Shown here: positions 1 through 4,893 of the stretch, one piece after another | How the letters are laid out: each line of letters opens with the position of its first letter | How positions within the stretch are numbered: position 1 is the first letter of the stretch | Source of the DNA: Actinomycetes bacterium | GTDB taxonomy: Bacteria; Actinomycetota; Actinomycetes; Actinomycetales; Cellulomonadaceae | NCBI GenBank assembly: GCA_023389455.1 | Contig: JAEWEJ010000341.1 | Location: 1-5,057, forward strand | Direction of reading: 5' to 3' | DNA length: 5,057 nucleotides | The notes under the pieces: model-generated | The model's input: only the letters and a program-made list of their open reading frames with translations | The model's database searches: none | Told to the model about the DNA's origin: nothing | Program-made: the position numbers and the translations under genes

Positions 1-302
1 GGTGAGCCTGCCGTTTTGCCGGTATCTGGTTGGATGTTACTCACATCCGGGCGCTAATCTACGCCTAAATCGGTGGGTTAACAAGCGGGAGACAAGGGGC
101 AACTGAGGTTTTTTTATCTACTTTTATTAGTTATGTAAACTTAAATAAAATCAGAAAGTTAAGCCGCAACGGCTACTCAGGAAAGGGGTTCGGAAAAGCG
201 GGAAATAAAGCGGGATATGTCCCCTGCAAACATCGAATTGACGCTACAGGGGATTGTAAAGGAAGGGGATTTATTGAAGTGGATTTTATTTTACCCGCGG
301 TT
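1..302. other. Non-coding left end with short repeats; possible attachment or integrase-arm region
   Basis: No convincing gene is seen in these 302 bases. The content is uneven: an AT-rich core at about 109-160 is flanked by G-rich sequence holding repeated words. AAGCGGGA occurs at 83-90, 196-203 and 208-215, the last two exactly 12 bases apart. TTTTACCC occurs at 289-296 and 301-308, again 12 apart. TCCCCTG at 220-226 is mirrored by CAGGGGA at 247-253, and GGATGT at 32-37 by ACATCC at 43-48. Clusters of short sites beside an AT-rich core, next to an Xis-like gene, are what an att region looks like. No core duplication can be shown from one window, so this stays a hypothesis. A plus-strand frame ending with TAA at 55-57 and a minus-strand frame open from 42 to 1 run off the edge and are too short to judge. 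Confidence 0.4.
111..139 (-). promoter_or_regulatory. Weak candidate leftward promoter
   Basis: On the minus strand, TTTACA (139-134; five of six matches to TTGACA) is followed after 17 bases by TAAAAA (116-111; four of six matches to TATAAT). It would drive a gene left of the window, for example an integrase. The stretch is simply AT-rich, so a chance match is quite possible. Confidence 0.2.
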
Positions 303-503
303 TTACCCATCGGAGCGGGACAGAAGGCGGTTTTTGAATGCAATGTGGTCTTTATATAACCAGCGTGAACGACCGTGTATTTTTTCGGCCTTAGGCAGAT
401 CGCCAGACTTGATTCGGTCATAGATGAAAGTTTTTCCAAAGCCAGTATCAGCCATGATGAATTTGAGATCAACAAGCGAGTCAGGCTGTAATTGGTGCTG
501 CAT
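303..503 (-). CDS. AlpA/excisionase-like DNA-binding protein
   Basis: This 66-residue protein starts at ATG 503, with GGAGA seven bases upstream, and ends with TAA at 303-305. After a short lead (MQHQLQPDSLVD), residues 13-50 follow the AlpA/MerR-like winged-helix pattern. 'LKFIMADTGFGKTFIYDRIKS' fits helix-turn-helix with the recognition helix at FIYDRIKSG, then 'DLPKAEKIHGRSRWLY' gives the 'G.FP....G.R..RW' wing. A basic helix (KDHIAFKNRLLSR) closes it. Proteins of this type act as excisionases that bend DNA beside the attachment site, or as small transcription regulators. Its place as the last gene of the leftward operon, next to a repeat-rich non-coding stretch, favours an excisionase role. 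Two terminators in series precede it. Xis versus regulator cannot be decided here, because no integrase is visible. Confidence 0.8.
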   Translation of the reverse strand: MQHQLQPDSLVDLKFIMADTGFGKTFIYDRIKSGDLPKAEKIHGRSRWLYKDHIAFKNRLLSRSDG

Positions 504-545
504 GGTTTTATCTCCAGTTTGGGAATCGAACCTGGAAGCCAGGCA

Positions 546-571
546 ATAAAAAAGCCGCTGGTCTGCGGCTA
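546..571 (-). terminator. Intrinsic terminator overlapping a stop codon
   Basis: On the minus strand, AGCCGC and GCGGCT (570-565 and 558-553) form a perfect six-pair stem around a six-base loop, followed at once by TTTTTTAT. The TAG stop of the preceding gene (571-569) lies at the base of the stem. It separates that gene from the AlpA-like gene. Confidence 0.82.
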
Positions 572-1168
572 TTTGAGTTGGATGTGGGGGATTTTTCCGG
601 ATGCTATAGCGTCGTAAATATTTATGGCCTGCGATGCAGATATCGGCGCCTGCCAGTGCTCGCTCTGAGATTCAACCTGAAGGCGTGTGATAGCTGCTTC
701 TCGATTTTGTTCGGTTTCCGAGCGGATGGGGCGGAAAGCGCCGTGCGGTGATATATAGTCTAAAATTTCATACTCCTTCGGCCCCTCAATCCACCTACCA
801 ATCACACGTCCGTCATCATGCCCAATAATCTTAGCCCGATACCACTCACCTCTTCCTGAGTAGAATAAAGCTTCACACTCACAACCAGCCGGAGGCAATC
901 CCTCGCCATTCCACTGCGGCTGACTGGCGGCCAGTGCGGATTCGTATTGCTCGAAAGTTACCTTTTCACATTCTAAGGGAATGGTATGCTTTCTTACTGC
1001 CTTCAACGCAATTTCTCCATATTTCTCACCGCAATCTATTGGCCAGTTACCTGACTCATCATAAAAATCGATATTTGCTTCATCCACGAAACGGCAGCAT
1101 TCAACCGCACCATCCGGCCACCCACCGTGCTTCGGTAATTCCTGTACCAGAATATCAATTAGTTTCAC
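569..1168 (-). CDS. Mosaic phage accessory protein ('GGWPDG' N-terminus, 'WNGEGLPP' module)
   Basis: The preferred start is GTG 1168, because GGAGG lies seven bases upstream and the protein then begins MKLIDILVQELPKHGGWPDG, a beginning I recall from many lambdoid phage proteins. The TTG at 1186 would lie before the Shine-Dalgarno. The product is 199 residues. Residues 1-30 hold the GGWPDG word. Residues 70-85 contain 'TFEQYESALAASQ'. Residues 86-150 are a module with 'WNGEGLPPAGCECE', 'GEWYRAKIIGHDDGRVIGRW' and 'FRPIRS'. Residues 180-199 end in 'IYDAIASGKIPHIQ'. These pieces recur in varying combinations in phage hypothetical proteins. Function is unknown. The gene lies between two terminators without an obvious promoter, so it probably needs antiterminated transcription. 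Its TAG stop is part of the downstream terminator hairpin. Confidence 0.85.
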   Translation of the reverse strand: MKLIDILVQELPKHGGWPDGAVECCRFVDEANIDFYDESGNWPIDCGEKYGEIALKAVRKHTIPLECEKVTFEQYESALAASQPQWNGEGLPPAGCECEALFYSGRGEWYRAKIIGHDDGRVIGRWIEGPKEYEILDYISPHGAFRPIRSETEQNREAAITRLQVESQSEHWQAPISASQAINIYDAIASGKIPHIQLK

Positions 1169-1183
1169 GTCATTTCCTCCAGG

Positions 1184-1209
1184 CAAAAAGAAACCCGCCT
1201 AAGCGGGCT
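1184..1209 (-). terminator. Intrinsic terminator inside the operon
   Basis: On the minus strand, AGCCCGC and GCGGGTT enclose a TTAG loop (arms 1203-1209 and 1192-1198; the next-to-outermost pair is G-U). They are followed by the T-rich run TTTCTTTTT. This is a seven-pair GC-rich hairpin with a good U tract. On the plus strand there is no T run after it, so it acts on leftward transcription only. The terminator separates the 1232-1429 gene from the 569-1168 gene. Confidence 0.8.
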
Positions 1210-1231
1210 GTATACGTTGCTGATTCAGGCA

Positions 1232-1429
1232 TCACTCACCGCCCGGCTTCATTTTGCGAATCTCTACCGGGTGAACAGGGACCGCTTTCATTTCTCCATC
1301 ATCCAGCGCTGTAAGCTGTGCAGAAACCAGTTTGGCTTCCCACTCGTTCAGAACGCGAAGATAACCCTGACCGGTTGCTGCGTCGGTGAATACCAGCGCC
1401 GCGTTAGTCAATTCAACTGTGTGCATCAT
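1232..1429 (-). CDS. Small phage protein of unknown function
   Basis: Two adjacent ATG codons (1429 and 1426) can start this gene, giving 65 or 64 residues. AGGAGG lies four bases before the first and seven before the second, so the second may be the one used. The first ATG forms ATGA with the stop of the DUF551 gene. The protein reads MHTVELTNAALVFTDAATG, then 'YLRVLNEWEAKLVSAQLTALD', then a Pro/Lys-rich end (KMKPGGE). It looks like a small alpha/beta protein with no cysteines and no recognised family. An intrinsic terminator begins about 20 bases after its stop, so it is the last gene of the operon part that does not need terminator readthrough. Confidence 0.75.
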   Translation of the reverse strand: MMHTVELTNAALVFTDAATGQGYLRVLNEWEAKLVSAQLTALDDGEMKAVPVHPVEIRKMKPGGE

Positions 1430-2367
1430 TCAGCCTCCTGCTTCGGTGCGGCTGGAAGCGGCATCCAGTGGGTGAATGCATCATGTGGCACTTCGTCGTA
1501 CTGCTCATACCAATCAATCCATACGCCATCGCAGAATTGATATATTGTGCGCTGCACCACGCCGCCGTCAGCCACAACGATTACCGGCTGAGTTTCATCT
1601 GGCATCCGCTCGCTGACCGGTATCCAACCATCCGGGATTGCCGGAGATTTGTCGCGCTTCTTGCCCTGGCTATCACATGGAGCTACAGGCGCATTCCGTA
1701 GCACATTGGCTAACGTGTCCACTGATAGCTGTTCTGCCTGTAGCCGGGTATTGATGTCGCCTTCAAATACTGGCAATACCCCGACAACAGCAGCCCAGTT
1801 TTTTGCCATTTCAGGGTCTGATGTCTCTTCGGTGTAATCGGTTGTTCGCCAGCCAATCAGTAGCTTTGTCTGCTCTGCCTGTACTGCTGGCGCTGCGAGC
1901 AACAATTCAGCTCTGCGAATCATTTTCCGATGCTTGTATGGCGCAGGCTCATCAACATCCATCTCATAGTCACGCATGGCCTTTACAAGTTCTCTCATAG
2001 AGCTACGCCATTCTTCCGGCACGCTCGTAACTTGCGGGGCTGCGTTAATGGGTGAGACCATTCGCACGACGTCCAGACCTCTTGCGACCCATTCACGCGC
2101 CTCGTCGTTATCCAGCGTACAATCTGGTGCGTGGTTAGCATCTCCATATCTAACCCACACAGCTGGGCAAGCAGCGGCGGCGCGGTACTGCTGTAGCTGA
2201 GCCAACTGATTCATTATTGTGCGGTGCGCTATCAGCAATTCACCGCGCAGTTCCTTTAGCTCGCGGGCCATCAACACTTCTTGTGTTGTCGGCTCAACGC
2301 CCTCGATAACGCCGGACAGGATTCCGTCGATAGTTGCGTCTGATACGCGTTCGTTGATTGCACTCAT
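1426..2367 (-). CDS. Mosaic phage protein with C-terminal DUF551 domain
   Basis: This 313-residue protein starts at ATG 2367 (ATGA overlap; GGAG eight bases upstream). Residues 1-30 begin MSAINERVSDATIDGIL. Residues 31-62 are a probable coiled coil (ARELKELRGELLIAHR). Residues 115-160 contain 'VPEEWRSSMRELVKAM...RRAELLLAAPA'. Residues 165-210 carry 'LLIGWRTTDYTEE...NWAAVVGVLPVFEGD'. Residues 246-308 have the DUF551 pattern: 'DGWIPVSERMPDE', a 'PVIVVADGG' strand, 'GVWIDW', and 'THWMPLPAAP'. DUF551 is a small domain of unknown function common in enterobacterial phage proteins, where it sits at the C-terminus as here. The protein looks assembled from at least three mobile modules. It is soluble, with no signal peptide or membrane helix. 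Function is unknown; the DUF551 call is the firm part. Confidence 0.88.
   Translation of the reverse strand: MSAINERVSDATIDGILSGVIEGVEPTTQEVLMARELKELRGELLIAHRTIMNQLAQLQQYRAAAACPAVWVRYGDANHAPDCTLDNDEAREWVARGLDVVRMVSPINAAPQVTSVPEEWRSSMRELVKAMRDYEMDVDEPAPYKHRKMIRRAELLLAAPAVQAEQTKLLIGWRTTDYTEETSDPEMAKNWAAVVGVLPVFEGDINTRLQAEQLSVDTLANVLRNAPVAPCDSQGKKRDKSPAIPDGWIPVSERMPDETQPVIVVADGGVVQRTIYQFCDGVWIDWYEQYDEVPHDAFTHWMPLPAAPKQEAE
2341..2360. repeat. Direct repeat copy 1 (start of the DUF551 gene)
   Basis: This 20-base word, ending ACGCGTTCGTTGATTG, recurs at 2541-2560 with one mismatch (position 4), exactly 200 bases away. It encodes INERVS at residues 4-9 of the DUF551-containing protein. The second copy encodes the same six residues at the start of the neighbouring gene. 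Confidence 0.85.
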
Positions 2368-2564
2368 TGCGCACGCTCCATCTTGTCAGTAATTCTGAGT
2401 ACTGCCGCGCTTACGTGACAGAACACACTTTGTTGCTCAATATCTGATAGAGAGCGATTTAACGAGTGTTCAATTGATTCCACGATTTCAATTACGTATT
2501 GTTCAGTACAGCGCAACATTGCTGCTGTAATATCAGCTGTTGAAACGCGTTCGTTGATTGTCAT
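2364..2564 (-). CDS. Small helical phage protein, paralogue B
   Basis: A 66-residue protein. ATG 2564 is preferred over the upstream Met at 2603 because a GAGGA Shine-Dalgarno sits seven bases before it and because the frame of the preceding broken gene ends there as ATGA. It begins MTINERVSTADITAAMLRC and is mainly helical, with 'EIVESIEHSLNRSLSDIEQQ' in the middle. It shares 19 of 51 aligned residues with the 62-residue protein at 3192-3380. It shares the N-terminal word INERVS, and the underlying DNA, with the next gene. It ends in an ATGA overlap with that gene. No family, metal site or enzyme motif is recognised. Confidence 0.8.
   Translation of the reverse strand: MTINERVSTADITAAMLRCTEQYVIEIVESIEHSLNRSLSDIEQQSVFCHVSAAVLRITDKMERAQ
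2541..2560. repeat. Direct repeat copy 2 (start of paralogue B gene)
   Basis: Second copy of the word at 2341-2360, with 19 of 20 bases identical. It lies just inside the start codon of the 66-residue gene and encodes INERVS at residues 3-8. The last 16 bases are perfectly conserved and include the palindrome ACGCGT. Confidence 0.85.
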
Positions 2565-2767
2565 GGTTTGTTCCTCGAAATTTTGTGCCCCGGCGCGAAG
2601 CAACGAACCCTATCCGCGCTCACTCTCCACCCGTCCGCGCGCGCCTGCTTAACGCACTGCGCCCACGAATTTTCGACATATTCTGCGAAATCAGGAGACC
2701 CCCACTGCTTACCTGTGCATTATTCGCAATCGCAGTAAAGATGAGCGGTATAATTTGCTGCGATCAT
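2561..2767 (-). pseudogene. Small Cys-rich phage gene broken by an in-frame TAA at codon 16
   Basis: A frame starts at ATG 2767, three bases after the preceding stop and directly behind a GGAGGGGTGA Shine-Dalgarno. It runs 69 codons to a TGA at 2561-2563 that forms an ATGA overlap with the next gene. The only flaw is TAA at 2720-2722 (codon 16). The peptide before it ends LYCDCE and the frame goes on as CTGKQWGSPDF. Later parts are 'ARADGWRVSADRVRCFAPGHK'. Cys at 12, 14, 17, 38 and 56 and His at 61 suggest a small zinc-binding or Cys-rich protein. Without the stop it would be 68 residues. A change from CAA (Gln) would explain the TAA, but the original codon is unknown. There is no in-frame ATG after the stop, so restart looks unlikely. 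Alternatives are stop-codon readthrough, a sequencing error, or a frame kept open by chance. Confidence 0.7.
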
Positions 2768-2770
2768 CCC

Positions 2771-3199
2771 TCACCCCTCCACCGTTAAATTGATGCCAGC
2801 CGCGTGACAGGCTCTTTCAAAAGCATCAACACACAGGTCAATCATGTGGTTCACTTCTCCATAGCCAAGCGTGTTGCCGTCCACATACGCAGGAGGTTTC
2901 ACAGTGACAGTCCGCGCTTCCAGTTCAGCGATGCGCCTCTCTGCCTCGCGTAACCTGTCATGCAATCTGTTGCTCTCTCTGCAAATCCTGGCTTTGATTT
3001 GCACATCCTGAGCGTTCTGCCGCTGCGCACTCTCCAGCGCCTCTACCAGCGCTTTCATGCGCTCAGCTACGGCCACATCATCAGGAAATGCCTTGCGCCA
3101 GTCTTCATTGAGCAGCTTGGCGCTAATGGGGTTCATGAAGACGCGCTCTGTCATCCAGAACGCCAACTCTTTTGTGTGTGCCAATTCTGCGTCAGTCAT
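2771..3199 (-). CDS. Coiled-coil phage accessory protein (Ea22-like type)
   Basis: The chosen start is ATG 3199, giving 142 residues, because a GAGAGGCGG Shine-Dalgarno lies just upstream and the start then overlaps the previous stop by only eight bases. The longer version from 3256 would add 19 basic residues lying entirely over the preceding gene. Residues 1-40 contain 'ELAFWMTERVFMNP'. Residues 44-96 are a long charged helix or coiled coil (ERMKALVEALESAQ..., LREAERRIAELEAR). Residues 98-140 are a tail with 'VKPPAYVDG' and 'GYGEVNHMIDLCVDAFERA'. From memory, such a coiled coil plus 'V.LP' linker and a short alpha C-terminus is common in hypothetical proteins of the lambdoid pL region. Function is unknown. 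The gene is followed after three bases by the broken Cys-rich gene. Confidence 0.8.
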   Translation of the reverse strand: MTDAELAHTKELAFWMTERVFMNPISAKLLNEDWRKAFPDDVAVAERMKALVEALESAQRQNAQDVQIKARICRESNRLHDRLREAERRIAELEARTVTVKPPAYVDGNTLGYGEVNHMIDLCVDAFERACHAAGINLTVEG

Positions 3200-3380
3200 T
3201 CCGCACCGCCTCTCTTGTCGCTTTGTTAATAGCCGCTTCAACCTGCTTATAGACACGCTGAGACTCTTCGTCGGTCAGTTCTCGGCCCATTTCAAATTCG
3301 AGAGAATCAACGACAAGGAATGCAAACCCTTCGATTGAGGAAAGCATTGCGGCGTTGATCGCCAGTTCGGTTGTGTTCAT
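3192..3380 (-). CDS. Small helical phage protein, paralogue A
   Basis: A 62-residue protein starts at ATG 3380 in an ATGA overlap with the preceding gene, with a strong GGAGGT Shine-Dalgarno five bases upstream. It is acidic and predicted mostly helical: MNTTELAINAAMLSSIEGF, then DSLEFEMGRELTDEES and a C-terminal helix ending AVRND. It aligns without gaps over 51 residues, with 19 identities, to the 66-residue protein at 2364-2564. The two are therefore paralogues in the same operon. No known family or active site is recognised. Its last eight bases overlap the start of the next gene. Confidence 0.8.
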   Translation of the reverse strand: MNTTELAINAAMLSSIEGFAFLVVDSLEFEMGRELTDEESQRVYKQVEAAINKATREAVRND

Positions 3381-4072
3381 GCTGCACCTCCATTGCTGTT
3401 ACCGCGCAGTTGGGCGGCGAATGTGCGTAAGACATTGATTGAAGCCGATACGCCGGTTGACTGGTGATTAATCATTGTAATAACGCGCTCAATCCCTGCT
3501 TCCACACCCTGCGCCTGTAGCTCGCGACTGAATGCGTCGGTGGCCGGGGTTTCTAATTCAGGGTTAAGATTGTATTCAGACCAGCCAATCCAGCCATTTT
3601 GCTCAGATGGTTTTTCGAAATTTGTCTCTATCGCTTTTTGCATAATCACGCCCCAGCAGATGGTGTCAGCATCTTCAGGCCATCCGTCTTGGACTGCTTC
3701 TTCTCGACATACAGCAATCATGTCTTTAGCTGATGCGATTGCTCTTTCTTGGCTTTTGTGAATCTCAAAACCAGTTTCATCGCTGTACATGAAAAATAAC
3801 TGCCCAGACTTCAGAGCCGCATTCTCTGCTGCAATTTCTGTCAGCCGTTTATTCGACTGCTCCATACCATGCTTGTAACATCCGGCGTCAATCTTGCTTT
3901 GCTTCAGTTCAGCCGACAGCGCATCACTACGCGCACTCTGCACGTCCAGCGCCGATGCAAGCTCGGTCAGCAAATTAGCCACGCTACGCACATCGACCGC
4001 GCCGCAGTCGGCTTTTAGCTCAGATGCCAGTTCATGACCGGCGCTTACCAGGGTCTTATTGTTATCTGTCAT
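3377..4072 (-). CDS. Mosaic phage accessory protein (coiled coil, 'DGWPEDADTICWG' module, Ea22-like tail)
   Basis: This 231-residue protein starts at ATG 4072 (AAGGAG seven bases upstream; ATGA overlap with the gene before). Residues 1-45 are helical (ANLLTELASALDVQSAR). Residues 49-88 look like a coiled coil (LSAELKQSK..., EIAAENAALK). Residues 91-170 form a compact module with FFMYSDETGFEIH, an Asp/Glu-rich helix, and DGWPEDADTICWGVI. Residues 178-224 are a tail of the 'DAFSRELQAQGVEAGIERVI...FAAQLRG' type. From memory, the last two modules recur in different combinations in hypothetical and Ea22-like proteins of lambdoid phages. There is no catalytic signature, signal peptide or membrane segment. 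Such genes sit in the non-essential pL region and vary strongly between phages. Function is unknown; the modular assignment rests on recalled patterns, not on a search. Confidence 0.85.
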   Translation of the reverse strand: MTDNNKTLVSAGHELASELKADCGAVDVRSVANLLTELASALDVQSARSDALSAELKQSKIDAGCYKHGMEQSNKRLTEIAAENAALKSGQLFFMYSDETGFEIHKSQERAIASAKDMIAVCREEAVQDGWPEDADTICWGVIMQKAIETNFEKPSEQNGWIGWSEYNLNPELETPATDAFSRELQAQGVEAGIERVITMINHQSTGVSASINVLRTFAAQLRGNSNGGAA

Positions 4073-4230
4073 TTCCGCGCTCCTTTAATCATCAGGCTGA
4101 TGTAGCGGTTATCATCCGGGCCGGGAAAACTGTGGCGTTTGAGTAACTCCGATTTGTCTGGCATAGGCTTTAATCTGTGGCGGGCTACTAATTCGTTAGG
4201 GGATATATCAGGGTTGTATTGACCAATCAT
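4069..4230 (-). CDS. Small phage protein of unknown function
   Basis: A 53-residue protein starts at ATG 4230, overlapping the stop of the DUF1317 gene as ATGA; a GGAG lies eight bases before the start. It ends in a second ATGA overlap with the next gene. The sequence is basic and polar, starting MIGQYNPDISPNELVARH and ending SLMIKGARK, with a central 'DKSELLKRHSFPGPDDNRY' stretch. It has no cysteines, no membrane segment and no signal peptide. I do not recognise a named family. The good Shine-Dalgarno and two coupled junctions support it as a real gene. Confidence 0.75.
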   Translation of the reverse strand: MIGQYNPDISPNELVARHRLKPMPDKSELLKRHSFPGPDDNRYISLMIKGARK

Positions 4231-4400
4231 GATGCTTTCTCCGTAACCAGCTTAAGCGCTGTGTTTAGCTCTTCCGCATAACGTTGGGCTTTGAACGGGT
4301 TTCTGATGATTATGTTGTTTGGAGTGCGCCAGCCTCTGCCGTTTATGGAATAGGGGAGGGTGACCGCACCGACACGAATGAAGTCATTTGGGTGTTTCAT
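4227..4400 (-). CDS. DUF1317 family small phage protein (lambda Orf61-like)
   Basis: This 57-residue protein starts at ATG 4400, ten bases after the TAG of the Gp157 gene, and ends in an ATGA overlap with the next gene. The start MKHPNDFIRVGAVTLPYS and the later 'GRGWRTPNN..IIRNPFKAQRYAEELN' follow the pattern I recall for DUF1317 proteins, represented in lambda by Orf61 in the xis-exo interval (MKHPHDNIRVGAI..., ...RNPLKAQRLAEEIN). Function is unknown for the family. The Shine-Dalgarno is the weakest of the operon (no clear GGAG before the ATG), so translation may depend on coupling to the Gp157 gene. Length is normal for the family. Confidence 0.85.
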   Translation of the reverse strand: MKHPNDFIRVGAVTLPYSINGRGWRTPNNIIIRNPFKAQRYAEELNTALKLVTEKAS

Positions 4401-4410
4401 ACTGGATTCG

Positions 4411-4893
4411 CTATTTAATTAGCAGAGAGGGCTTTCCGGTTTTAATGACTGCTCCGGGCACTTCATTACCAGCTTCCAGTTGGTGTTTTATGGCTAATTT
4501 GTCTGGCTTAATGATTGTGTCAAATTCGACGAATTCAGTCGGAAGCTGCGATGCATCAGTAATTTCTACACATCGAGAAGGTTTCCTGACAGTTACCTGA
4601 TGAAGGCCTGCGCGAATGGATTTCTTTCCGGCTTTTTCAAGCGCTGTTGCGATGTACGCCTTGATGCTGGTTACTTTGTTATCAATTGATGCCGAGCGCT
4701 CCTGAAGCTTTTTAGCCTCTTCCCTGAGGCGTTCTGAATATCCACTTTCGTTTTTGCAGATGGCAAGAAGCTGCTCCACCTTGTCCGCCAGTTCTCCTTC
4801 AATCCCTTCGAGAGTGTCGGCTATCATTTCTGGTTCAAGGTCAGAATCCAGAAGCCTGGCGTAGTCATCAGCAATCTCATACAGCTTGCTCAT
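4411..4893 (-). CDS. Siphovirus Gp157 family protein
   Basis: This is a 160-residue protein starting at ATG 4893, with a GGAGG Shine-Dalgarno six bases upstream. The order of elements is typical of the Gp157 family (Pfam named after Gp157 of Streptococcus thermophilus Sfi phages). An N-terminal helix begins MSKLYEIADDYARLLD. Next comes a long Glu/Lys-rich helical or coiled-coil part (about 20-90, with EGELADKVEQLLAICKN and EEAKKLQERSASIDNK). The beta-rich C-terminal part carries a 'VTVRKPSRCVEI' strand and ends in an 'IKPDKLAIKHQLEAGNEVPGA' stretch. Length matches the family. Pfam notes link the family to phage resistance, but the biochemical role is not settled. In enterobacterial phages these genes lie beside annealing proteins in the early recombination block, as here. 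No truncation or frame problem is seen. Confidence 0.9.
   Translation of the reverse strand: MSKLYEIADDYARLLDSDLEPEMIADTLEGIEGELADKVEQLLAICKNESGYSERLREEAKKLQERSASIDNKVTSIKAYIATALEKAGKKSIRAGLHQVTVRKPSRCVEITDASQLPTEFVEFDTIIKPDKLAIKHQLEAGNEVPGAVIKTGKPSLLIK

Noticed and set aside
217..423. A 68-residue plus-strand frame
   Set aside because: It is antisense to the AlpA-like gene, has no ribosome binding site, and resembles no known family.
173..475. A 100-residue minus-strand frame overlapping the AlpA-like gene, and its shorter form from ATG 310
   Set aside because: Most of it lies over the better supported AlpA-like frame; neither start has a Shine-Dalgarno; the unique part is Pro/Ser-rich and lies in the repeat-rich non-coding end.
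508..545. A tRNA T-arm-like word (GGTTCGATTCCC on the minus strand), possibly a tRNA attachment remnant
   Set aside because: The bases on both sides do not form the five-pair T stem or an acceptor stem, and it lies between a terminator and a Shine-Dalgarno.
934..1540. Plus-strand frames of 126 and 107 residues
   Set aside because: They run antisense to the coupled minus-strand genes, cross a terminator hairpin, lack ribosome binding sites, and have the composition of shadow frames.
2565..2603. Longer start for the 66-residue gene
   Set aside because: ATG 2564 has a good Shine-Dalgarno and an ATGA join, and the extension overlaps the end of the broken Cys-rich frame.
3200..3256. Longer start for the 142-residue coiled-coil gene
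   Set aside because: The extra 19 residues lie wholly over the preceding gene, and the Shine-Dalgarno fits ATG 3199.
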